Source: Mangrovimonas futianensis
Lineage (GTDB): Bacteria > Bacteroidota > Bacteroidia > Flavobacteriales > Flavobacteriaceae
DNA: 64,000 bases
Assembly: GCF_021245805.1 (NCBI RefSeq)
Contig: NZ_JAJJNF010000007.1
Coordinates: forward strand, 124,001-188,000
Direction of reading: 5' to 3'
Shown: piece after piece, positions 15,738 to 23,318 of the stretch
How positions within the stretch are numbered: position 1 is the stretch's first letter
Layout: the number at the start of each line of letters is the position of its first letter
The notes under the pieces: model-generated
Databases searched by the model: none
The model's input: the letters and a program-made list of their open reading frames with translations, nothing else
What the model was told of the DNA's origin: nothing
Position numbers and translations under genes: made by a program

Positions 15738-16233
15738 TTCAATTTTAGGACATATCGCGAGATTTATATTGCTGGTTTTACTTCAAGTATTGGTTTTAAA
15801 TCACATCAATTTTTTGGGACATATTAATCCCTACCTATATGTATTATTCATTCTACTATACCCGATAAACGGAAATAGGAGTGTTTTTCTTTTAGTAAGT
15901 TTTCTATTAGGTATCACTATAGATATGTTTTCAGATTCTGGAGGAGTTCATGCGGCTGCTTGTATAACCGCCGCTATTTTAAGACCTGTTGCCTTAAAAT
16001 CATCTTTTGGAACTTCATACGACTACCAAACAGTTAAATTTAAAAGTATAGATTTTGGCTCTATGCTCGTCTATATGAGTTTGGTTGTCTTCCTGCATCA
16101 TTTTATTTTATTCTTTCTGGAAGTATTTAACATCTCCAGTATAATTTTAATCCTGAAAAAAGCGTTTTTCTCTAGTATTTTTACTATTATTTTGTGCGTT
16201 GGATTCAACATCATTTTTAGGAAAAGAAATTAA
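15730..16233 (+). CDS. mreD: Rod shape-determining protein MreD
   Basis: A 167-residue inner-membrane protein with about five hydrophobic helices (FILLVLLQVLVL, YLYVLFILLYPI, VFLLVSFLLGITIDMFS, LVYMSLVVFLHHFILFFL, SIFTIILCVGFNIIF). GITIDMFSDSGGVHAAACI corresponds to the conserved MreD core. Sequence conservation in this family is low; the assignment rests on topology, size and its position between mreC and the PBP2 gene, with which it shares one base (TAATG). Confidence 0.93.
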   Translation: MNSSILGHIARFILLVLLQVLVLNHINFLGHINPYLYVLFILLYPINGNRSVFLLVSFLLGITIDMFSDSGGVHAAACITAAILRPVALKSSFGTSYDYQTVKFKSIDFGSMLVYMSLVVFLHHFILFFLEVFNISSIILILKKAFFSSIFTIILCVGFNIIFRKRN

Positions 16234-18143
16234 TGAGACAATTTTTACTGTTTTTTTTGATTGTTGCCACTGGAATCACCTTTGTTTCTAGACTATTCTA
16301 TTTACAGGTGCTCAATTCATCTACTCATAATTTATATGAGGACAACGCCATTAGAAAGGTTTTTGATTACCCCAAACGCGGATTTGTATATGATAGAAAC
16401 GGCGAATTATTGGTAGCTAATCAGCCTTCTTATGATGTCATGATTATTCCAAGGGAAGTAAAACCTTTGGATACTTTAGAGTTTTGTTCGCTTTTAAAAA
16501 TTACTAAGGAACAATTTATAAAAACCTACGATAAAGCCTACCATTATTCTCCTAGGTTGCCTTCTGTATTTGTAGCCCATCTATCAAAAGAAGATTATGC
16601 TGTTCTTCAGGAGAAAATGAGAAAGTTTGAAGGGTTTTATATTCAAAAGAGACTTCTTAGAGATTACCAAACAAGTATTGGAGCCAATGTATTGGGGTTT
16701 ATTGCAGAAGTAAATCCTGGTCAGATTGAGAAAAACCCATATTATAAAATGGGGGATTTAATAGGGAAACAAGGAGTCGAACTCTCCTATGAAGAAGAAT
16801 TAAGGGGAGTTAAAGGCATCAAGTTCATTCAAAAGGACCGTTTCAATAGAGATATTGGTCCTTACAAGGACGGTAAATTTGATACCCTACCAAAACAAGG
16901 TAAAGATATCACAATTACCATAGATGCTGCTTTACAAGAATATGGAGAAATATTAATGCAAAACAAACATGGTGGGATTGTGGCCATAGAACCTTCTACT
17001 GGTGAAATCTTAACCTTAATTTCTGCTCCCACTTACAATCCTAATCTTTTGGTGGGAAGGAAGCGCTCGAGAAATTATACCCAGCTATATAATGACACCA
17101 TCAATAGACCTTTAATTGATAGAAGTCTCCAAAGAATGTATGAACCAGGCTCTCCCTTTAAAACTCTGATTGCCTTAGCTGCCCTCCAAGAGCATGCTAT
17201 CGTTCCAGAAGGAACAGTAACCTGTACAGGAGCATACCACTACGGGGGTCGAAGACCTATGGGATGTCACTGCGGTGGTGGATCTAGAGATTTAACTAGG
17301 GGGATTGCCAAATCGTGTAACTCCTATTTTGCCAATGCCTTTAGAAAAACCATTGGAAAATACAACGATGCTAGTCATGCGATGGATGTTTGGAGCGATC
17401 ATATAAAGAGCTTTGGTTTAGGAAATTTTCTGGGGTATGACCTACCTATTGGCCAACCAGGTAATATTCCCAATGGAGCCTATTATGACAAATGGTACCC
17501 CGACTTTAAATGGGGAGCTACCACCATTATTTCAAACTCTATTGGTCAAGGTGAGGTATTGGTAACCCCAATACAATTGGCCAATATGACAGCTGCTATC
17601 GCAAATAGAGGATTTTATTATACGCCACATATTATCAAGGATATAGAAAACCAAGAAATAGACCCCAAGTATACGGAAATTCATCACACTACCATCGACA
17701 AAAAATATTTTGAACCCGTTATACAAGGCCTTAATGATGTTTACAATTATGGTACAGCATCCTTTTTGAAAGTTCCGGGAATTGAAATTTGTGGAAAAAC
17801 TGGTACTGCCGAAAATTTTGCAAAAGTAGAGGGAGAAAGAGTGCAATTAACCGACCATGGAATCTTTATTGCCTTCGCCCCAAAAGATGATCCCAAAATA
17901 GCTATTGCTGTATTTGTTGAAAATGGTTACTATGGGGCTAGATGGGCAGGAAGAATTGCCAGTCTTATGATTGAAAAATATATCAAAGGTGACATTTCTT
18001 TAAAACAAATGGAGAAAATGGTTCTTGAGAAAAGTTTGGAAGAGGAATATGCCAAACCATATGCAGGAAAACCATTTACTATTAATGATGGAGCTAAGGT
18101 TCAAGGATTACATTTAAAAGCAGATAATGATCAGACAAACTGA
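16233..18143 (+). CDS. mrdA: Penicillin-binding protein 2, elongasome transpeptidase
   Basis: A 636-residue class B PBP that cross-links peptidoglycan during cell elongation with RodA. It has an N-terminal membrane anchor (FLLFFLIVATGITFV), a pedestal domain (KRGFVYDRNGELLVANQPSYDVM) and the transpeptidase domain with SxxK (S307-P-F-K310), SxN (S361-C-N363) and KTG (K522). Between SxxK and SxN it has a Cys/His-rich stretch (Cys331, Cys345, His346, Cys347, Cys362) that could bind a metal. It overlaps rodA by 17 bases, so the two partners are co-translated. Confidence 0.96.
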   Translation: MRQFLLFFLIVATGITFVSRLFYLQVLNSSTHNLYEDNAIRKVFDYPKRGFVYDRNGELLVANQPSYDVMIIPREVKPLDTLEFCSLLKITKEQFIKTYDKAYHYSPRLPSVFVAHLSKEDYAVLQEKMRKFEGFYIQKRLLRDYQTSIGANVLGFIAEVNPGQIEKNPYYKMGDLIGKQGVELSYEEELRGVKGIKFIQKDRFNRDIGPYKDGKFDTLPKQGKDITITIDAALQEYGEILMQNKHGGIVAIEPSTGEILTLISAPTYNPNLLVGRKRSRNYTQLYNDTINRPLIDRSLQRMYEPGSPFKTLIALAALQEHAIVPEGTVTCTGAYHYGGRRPMGCHCGGGSRDLTRGIAKSCNSYFANAFRKTIGKYNDASHAMDVWSDHIKSFGLGNFLGYDLPIGQPGNIPNGAYYDKWYPDFKWGATTIISNSIGQGEVLVTPIQLANMTAAIANRGFYYTPHIIKDIENQEIDPKYTEIHHTTIDKKYFEPVIQGLNDVYNYGTASFLKVPGIEICGKTGTAENFAKVEGERVQLTDHGIFIAFAPKDDPKIAIAVFVENGYYGARWAGRIASLMIEKYIKGDISLKQMEKMVLEKSLEEEYAKPYAGKPFTINDGAKVQGLHLKADNDQTN

Positions 18144-19404
18144 TAGAAATTTCAAATTTGACTGGATAACAATAATCATTTTTCTGCTTTTGGTGGGATT
18201 TGGTTGGTTGAATATATTATCGGCTTCCCATAGTGGGGAAACTATTGAATATTTGGACTTTTCTAAATCTTATGGGAAACAACTCCTATTCATATTATTG
18301 ACATTTGGCCTAATCGTCATGATACTATCCATAGAGGCCAAATTTTATGAACGCTTCGCGAGTATCATTTACTTAGCTTCCATGCTTTCCTTGGCTGGTC
18401 TCTTTATTTTCGGGAAGAATGTCAATGGCGCCACTTCTTGGTATGGGATTGGCGGCATGACCTTTCAACCTAGTGAATTTGCAAAAGCCGCAACAGCCCT
18501 CGCCGTCGCTAAATATTTAAGCGATTTACAAACAGATATCAAAACATTTAAAGGTCAACTTCAGGCATTTGCTATTTTGGTTGTTCCTGCTATTCTTATT
18601 CTTTTACAGAATGATGCGGGCAGCACTCTAGTTTATGGCTCTTTTATTTTTGTTTTTTATAGAGAAGGTTTACCACATCAATACCTCACACTCCTTATTT
18701 CTACAGTAGTCATGTCCATTTTATCATTGAAATTTGGAGGTGTCGTTGCTTCAATAATAGCTATAACTCTTATTTTAACCTATCATTTCACTAGGAAGAA
18801 GAAACCCGTTCTAATAAAATCCCTTCTAGCTATTTTAGCTTGTACCATTTTATCATTTGGCGTCCAGTTCTTTTATGAAAATGTTTTAAAAGCCCATCAA
18901 AAAGATCGCATTAGTCTTTGGTTAAGGTTAGAAAAGGATCCTGATAAAATTGCCGAAATGAGGCGCGATATCCTTTATAACCTTTATGAATCAGAAAAGG
19001 CCATCCGGTCTGGAGGATTATCGGGTAGGGGCTTTTTGGAAGGCACTAGAACTACTGGAAAATTTGTACCAGAACAGCATACAGATTATATATTTAGCAC
19101 TGTCGGTGAAGAATGGGGTTTTATGGGAACCGTTACGGTAGTTATACTATTTGTTTTACTTTTATTGCGGGTCCTACATTTAGCAGAATTACAAAAATCT
19201 CAATTCAGTCGCGTTTATGGATACAGCGTGGCATCCATCATCTTTTTCCATTTTTTAATCAATATTGGCATGGTCATGGGTTTGATCCCAACTATTGGAA
19301 TTCCTTTACCCTTTTTTAGCTATGGCGGTTCTAGCCTATGGGGCTTTACCATTCTTCTTTTCATATTCATAAAATTAGATTCCAACCGAATCAACGAATG
19401 GTAA
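18127..19404 (+). CDS. rodA: SEDS peptidoglycan glycosyltransferase RodA
   Basis: A 425-residue polytopic membrane protein with about ten helices that polymerises glycan strands from lipid II during elongation. Family hallmarks are GATSWYGIGGMTFQPSEFAK, ILLQNDAGSTLV with the catalytic-type Asp, GGLSGRGFLEGTRTTGKFVPEQHTDYIFS, VGEEWGF and the C-terminal GIPLPFFSYGGSS. It is the last gene of the mre cluster, overlapping the PBP2 gene. Full length. Confidence 0.96.
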   Translation: MIRQTDRNFKFDWITIIIFLLLVGFGWLNILSASHSGETIEYLDFSKSYGKQLLFILLTFGLIVMILSIEAKFYERFASIIYLASMLSLAGLFIFGKNVNGATSWYGIGGMTFQPSEFAKAATALAVAKYLSDLQTDIKTFKGQLQAFAILVVPAILILLQNDAGSTLVYGSFIFVFYREGLPHQYLTLLISTVVMSILSLKFGGVVASIIAITLILTYHFTRKKKPVLIKSLLAILACTILSFGVQFFYENVLKAHQKDRISLWLRLEKDPDKIAEMRRDILYNLYESEKAIRSGGLSGRGFLEGTRTTGKFVPEQHTDYIFSTVGEEWGFMGTVTVVILFVLLLLRVLHLAELQKSQFSRVYGYSVASIIFFHFLINIGMVMGLIPTIGIPLPFFSYGGSSLWGFTILLFIFIKLDSNRINEW

Positions 19405-19664
19405 TTTTTCACTTTTTTTAAGCACTTAAATATTAATTGATTATATTTAACTGAGGGATTTAAAAAGCATATACCAAAATATGATGTATCCTATTGAATC
19501 AATTACATATTTCCATTACTCAAATTATTTCATATCAAAACCCAAACTTTATTTCTTTTTGGAAAGGACTGTATTTCGTGACGATCCATAGATGATAGCA
19601 GTTTAAAGTTTTTTCTCTTTTCCTTAATAGCTCATTTTAACTTTTAACTTTAATAACTAACATC
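19405..19664. other. Intergenic region, 260 bases, between rodA and aqpZ
   Basis: AT-rich spacer with no open reading frame of note and no clear intrinsic terminator after rodA. Tandem AACTTTTAACTTTAA near 19637 just before aqpZ could contain its promoter, but no full TTG / TAnnTTTG pair was found. Confidence 0.5.
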
Positions 19665-20366
19665 ATGAGAAAATTTATAGCTGAATTTTTTGGAACTTTT
19701 TGGCTTGTTTTAGGAGGCTGTGGAAGTGCTGTCTTGGCTGCTGGTGTTCCTGAATTAGGAATTGGTTTTGCTGGCGTCGCGCTGGCTTTTGGTTTAACTG
19801 TTTTAACAGGTGTTTATGCCTTTGGGCCCATTTCTGGCGCTCATTTTAATCCTGCTGTCTCCATTGGGCTTTGGGTTGGAGGTAGATTTAAAGGAAAATA
19901 CCTACCCGGTTACATTGCCAGTCAATTATTAGGCGGATTTGCTGCAGCAACCACATTATATGTTATTGCGTCAGGAAATGATGCCTTTAGTGTTTCTGAC
20001 GGGTTTGCCGCAAACGGTTATGGTGAGCATTCACCTTTAGGTTATGGCCTTAAATCGGCTTTAGTAACTGAAGTGGTAATGACATTTATGTTTTTATTGG
20101 TTATTCTTGGCGCCACTCATAAAAAGGCTCCCACTGGATTTGCTGGAATAGCCATAGGGCTTACCTTAACGCTTATCCATTTAATTAGCATACCAGTAAC
20201 CAATACCTCTGTTAACCCCGCAAGAAGCACAAGTCAGGCGTTATTTGTAGGAGGTTGGGCCGTTGAACAATTATGGCTTTTCTGGGTAGCACCCATTCTT
20301 GGAGCTATCATTGCTGGTTTTGTTTTTAAAATTTGGGAAAACGACACCTCAGAAGAGGAATCTTAA
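19665..20366 (+). CDS. aqpZ: Aquaporin Z
   Basis: A 233-residue inner-membrane water channel. Six helices and the two NPA boxes are visible (HFNPAVS at about residue 62 and SVNPARS at about 186), with the selectivity-filter His in LIHLISIPVTNTS and Arg directly after the second NPA. It has no glycerol-facilitator insertions, so water is the expected substrate. It is a single-gene unit ending in a strong bidirectional terminator shared with gldC. Confidence 0.95.
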   Translation: MRKFIAEFFGTFWLVLGGCGSAVLAAGVPELGIGFAGVALAFGLTVLTGVYAFGPISGAHFNPAVSIGLWVGGRFKGKYLPGYIASQLLGGFAAATTLYVIASGNDAFSVSDGFAANGYGEHSPLGYGLKSALVTEVVMTFMFLLVILGATHKKAPTGFAGIAIGLTLTLIHLISIPVTNTSVNPARSTSQALFVGGWAVEQLWLFWVAPILGAIIAGFVFKIWENDTSEEES

Positions 20367-20372
20367 AATAAT

Positions 20373-20404
20373 AAAAAAAGCTCATTTTAGAATGAGCTTT
20401 TTTT
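20373..20404. terminator. Bidirectional intrinsic terminator between aqpZ and gldC
   Basis: AAAAAAAGCTCATT-TTAG-AATGAGCTTTTTTT: a 14-base stem with A-tract and T-tract flanks, placed between two convergent stop codons, so it can stop transcription from both sides. Confidence 0.9.
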
Positions 20405-20410
20405 ATCCAA

Positions 20411-20743
20411 CTATTTCTTCAATTCCAGCTTTTCAGCAAAATAATCGCAAAAATCTTTCATAGTTGCGGTCATCTTTTCGTCTTGTGTAGCTCTGTGAAA
20501 GGTATCACTCATAGCGACCAAAGTTTGATGGAAAAACACTTTCATTTCATCTACTGGCATTTCTTTAGTCCACAAGTCAATTCGAAGTGTTTCTTGGGCT
20601 TCACTGTCCCAGACTGAAAGCAACATAGCTTTAGCTTCCTCATTTTCAATACCGCCATCTTGGGCTGTCCAAAATAACTTTTCTGGAACTCGGTTTTCAT
20701 CAAGTTCTACATTTAATTCTATGGTTGATTTTATAATAGACAT
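20411..20743 (-). CDS. gldC: Gliding motility protein GldC
   Basis: A 110-residue cytosolic protein recognised as GldC (MSIIKSTIELNVELDENRVPEKLFW; WTKEMPVDEMKVFFHQTLVAMSDTFHRAT). GldC supports gliding in Flavobacterium, apparently by stabilising or assisting GldB; its biochemical role is unclear. It starts at the stop codon of gldB with a one-base overlap, so the pair is co-expressed. Confidence 0.95.
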   Translation of the reverse strand: MSIIKSTIELNVELDENRVPEKLFWTAQDGGIENEEAKAMLLSVWDSEAQETLRIDLWTKEMPVDEMKVFFHQTLVAMSDTFHRATQDEKMTATMKDFCDYFAEKLELKK

Positions 20744-21705
20744 TATTTTTTAGGTTTAAATTTTGCGTTATTAAATATCTCTTCTGGCTCCATGATCAAC
20801 ATATTTTTAAAGGTGGTCTCATTATTTTCCATATAAGACCTAACAATTTGCCATCCCAAATACGCGCCTATTCTACCGGGTGATTCTTTATCAATTTCTT
20901 CTAAGTAAAATTTAGAAAAGGGAGCAGGGTTTATAAATCTACTAGGTAATTTAGCATCTGTACTATACAGCAATTCCCTTTCTATAAAATACCTCCAAAT
21001 AGGTTCTTCATTAGCCATTGCCCAATCCAATTGATCTTGGGTATAACCCATTTTTTCAGCATCACTTTTAAAAGGAATGACCTTATCCTTAAAATAAAGT
21101 ATTTTCCCATGATAAATCATCTCATCAAGAAGCGTCTTTCTTTCTGATTGGAAAATAAACTTTTCTGCATATGCTGCCGCCATATCGACTACAATTTGCT
21201 CTCTTTCAAAATTATCACGAATATATTTATGAATGCCTTCGTAAAAATGATGGCCTTCCCCTAAATAGGTATCCAAAGAAATCAACACAATAGAATCGGT
21301 CACTATGGATTTGTTTCTATAGTCCACCGAGGAAGTTACCGTGATGACTCTGGGAGTTCGAAACTCGTTAAAATAATATTTTAAATGTTGAAAGAGCTTT
21401 CTAATATCTTCCTTCTCATCATCTAATTGCGGAAAAGCCTTTATCGTTTCCTTTGACAATTCTTGCTGAAGGGTATCTTGAATTTTAGCAATCCAAAAAG
21501 AATCGGGATACTTTTTGGCAAACATAAATGGATACTCCCTTTTTGTTTCACTTAAGGTCTCAACTGTGGTTTCTGAAAATATTTTATCAAATCTTTCTAT
21601 CTGAACATCTATTTGAATCTTAGCGATCTTTTTTTCTACCTCATCTTCCTTTTTACAAGAAAACACGGCAAAACCTAGAAAAAGAAATAAGAGGAATTTC
21701 TTCAT
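20743..21705 (-). CDS. gldB: Gliding motility lipoprotein GldB
   Basis: A 320-residue lipoprotein needed for gliding motility and linked to type IX secretion in Flavobacteria. The signal peptide ends in a lipobox (LGFAVFSC, Cys17) followed by charged KKEDEVEKK. Conserved parts of GldB are visible, such as YPFMFAKKYPDSFW, DTYLGEGHHFYEGI and GRIGAYLGWQIVRSYM. It is transcribed with gldC from a region divergent to nadE, where the minus strand holds a TAACTTTG -7 box (21769-21762). Confidence 0.95.
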   Translation of the reverse strand: MKKFLLFLFLGFAVFSCKKEDEVEKKIAKIQIDVQIERFDKIFSETTVETLSETKREYPFMFAKKYPDSFWIAKIQDTLQQELSKETIKAFPQLDDEKEDIRKLFQHLKYYFNEFRTPRVITVTSSVDYRNKSIVTDSIVLISLDTYLGEGHHFYEGIHKYIRDNFEREQIVVDMAAAYAEKFIFQSERKTLLDEMIYHGKILYFKDKVIPFKSDAEKMGYTQDQLDWAMANEEPIWRYFIERELLYSTDAKLPSRFINPAPFSKFYLEEIDKESPGRIGAYLGWQIVRSYMENNETTFKNMLIMEPEEIFNNAKFKPKK

Positions 21706-21761
21706 AAACTTGCTAGCTGTTAATTTTTAAAAGTACTAGGTAAAACCTATTTTTGTTAGGC

Positions 21762-21769
21762 AAAGTTAC
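21762..21769 (-). promoter_or_regulatory. Putative -7 box of gldBC
   Basis: TAACTTTG on the minus strand is a perfect TAnnTTTG box 57 bases upstream of the gldB start. No convincing TTG was found at the matching upstream distance, so this is a half-supported promoter. Confidence 0.4.
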
Positions 21770-21794
21770 TATTCTTTGACTTAAAACTTGGAAC

Positions 21795-22583
21795 ATGCAA
21801 ACAGAAAAAGTTATAGATTATATTGTCAATTGGCTAAAGGATTATGCCACTAATGCTAAAATTAACGGTTTTGTGATAGGTATCTCTGGAGGTATTGATT
21901 CTGCAGTTACCTCCACATTATGTGCTAAAACAGGACTCGATGTATTATGCCTGGAAATGCCTATACACCAAGCATCTTCGCAAGTGACAAGAGCCATAAA
22001 CCATATTAACTGGTTACAAGAACATTTTCCTAATGTATTATTGACACAAGTTAATTTAACTCCTGTTTTTGATAGTTTGGTAGCCTCTTTACCAACCGTA
22101 AAAAATGAGGAAGATCGTTTTATGTCATTAGCCAATACACGAGCTAGATTAAGAATGACTACCCTTTATTATTTTGCGGCCTTAAATGGTTATTTAGTAG
22201 CAGGAACCGGAAATAAGGTTGAAGATTTTGGAGTTGGTTTCTACACCAAGTATGGAGATGGCGGCGTTGATTTAAGCCCAATTGCTGACCTTTTGAAAAC
22301 TGAAGTTTATGAAATTGCGAAGGTTTTAGGTATCAATCAAGAAATTATTGAAGCGCAACCAACTGATGGCTTGTGGGGTGATGACCGAACTGACGAAGAT
22401 CAAATTGGAGCTTCATACCCAGAGCTTGAATGGGCCATGAAAATGGACGAAAAGGGTAAAAAGGCAACTGATTTTAGTGGGCGCGAACTAGAAGTTTTTA
22501 AGATTTACAAGCGTTTCAATCAAGCCAACAAGCATAAAATGGTTCCCATACCCATATGTGAAATTCCAGATTATTTGAAGTAA
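21795..22583 (+). CDS. nadE: Ammonia-dependent NAD+ synthase
   Basis: A 262-residue cytosolic enzyme that amidates deamido-NAD+ using ATP and ammonia. The PP-loop GISGGIDSAVTS (about 28-39), the substrate region GTGNKVEDFGVGFYTKYGDGGVDLSPIADL and the dimer-interface segment PTDGLWGDDRTDEDQIG are present. It lacks a glutaminase (nitrilase) domain, so it uses free ammonia. It lies divergent from gldBC and about 105 bases before the LuxR-type regulator gene. Confidence 0.96.
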   Translation: MQTEKVIDYIVNWLKDYATNAKINGFVIGISGGIDSAVTSTLCAKTGLDVLCLEMPIHQASSQVTRAINHINWLQEHFPNVLLTQVNLTPVFDSLVASLPTVKNEEDRFMSLANTRARLRMTTLYYFAALNGYLVAGTGNKVEDFGVGFYTKYGDGGVDLSPIADLLKTEVYEIAKVLGINQEIIEAQPTDGLWGDDRTDEDQIGASYPELEWAMKMDEKGKKATDFSGRELEVFKIYKRFNQANKHKMVPIPICEIPDYLK

Positions 22584-22688
22584 AAATCTGACTTAGTATC
22601 ATTTATATTTACTATCTTTACAATAAGTGGACTTTGCTTGACCCTAATTTTTACCTCAACAGCCTAATAATTTAAAAACACTAAGAAA

Positions 22689-23318
22689 ATGATTAAACTG
22701 TTAGTTGTTGACAGCCATCCTATCATTAGAAAAGGGATTGAGCTTTTATTCATGTCCTCTCCAAATATAAAAGTTGTAGGAGGGGTTAGTAACGGTGAAG
22801 CTATCTTTGACTTTCTAAAACAGGAAAAGGCAGATGTCATATTATCTGAAATTGACCTTCCTAAATTAAATGGAATTACTGCTTTAAGGAGACTTTCTAA
22901 AGAATATCCTGAAATTAAAGTACTTATTTTCACTGCGCAACCCGAAGAAATTTATGCCTTAAATGTCATAAAAGCAGGGGCATCTGGATATATCTCTAAA
23001 TTTTCAAACATCATTACACTCAAGGAAGCCATCTTGAAGGTAGCTGATGGCGATAAATTCTTAAGTCCTACTCTTGCTCATCAATTGGCTTTTGGCAGAA
23101 AGGCAGGCAGATCATCCACTTCCCATTACAAAAAATTATCTACCAGAGAAGTGGAAGTTTTAAAACTTATTTCTTCAGGCAAGAAAAACAAAGAAGTAGC
23201 TGAAGAGTTGGAAATTAATGAAAAAACCGTGAGTACTTATAAAGCACGCTTAATGAAAAAACTACATGTAACAAACATTGTTGACCTCATTAACCGAGCT
23301 AAATTAATGGACATTTAA
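22689..23318 (+). CDS. LuxR-type regulator with a Glu-substituted receiver domain
   Basis: A 209-residue NarL/FixJ-like DNA-binding regulator: receiver domain (about 1-120) and LuxR-type helix-turn-helix (about 145-205, LSTREVEVLKLISSGKKNKEVAEEL, EKTVSTYKARLMKKL). In the receiver the first acidic residue (D8), the Thr (LIFTAQ) and the Lys (SGYISKF) are kept. The phosphorylatable Asp before DLPKLNG is Glu54, and the second acidic-pocket residue is Ser9. It therefore probably cannot be phosphorylated normally and may be constitutively active. No histidine kinase is encoded nearby. Its 3' end overlaps the convergent dnaG stop by four bases. Confidence 0.92.
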   Translation: MIKLLVVDSHPIIRKGIELLFMSSPNIKVVGGVSNGEAIFDFLKQEKADVILSEIDLPKLNGITALRRLSKEYPEIKVLIFTAQPEEIYALNVIKAGASGYISKFSNIITLKEAILKVADGDKFLSPTLAHQLAFGRKAGRSSTSHYKKLSTREVEVLKLISSGKKNKEVAEELEINEKTVSTYKARLMKKLHVTNIVDLINRAKLMDI

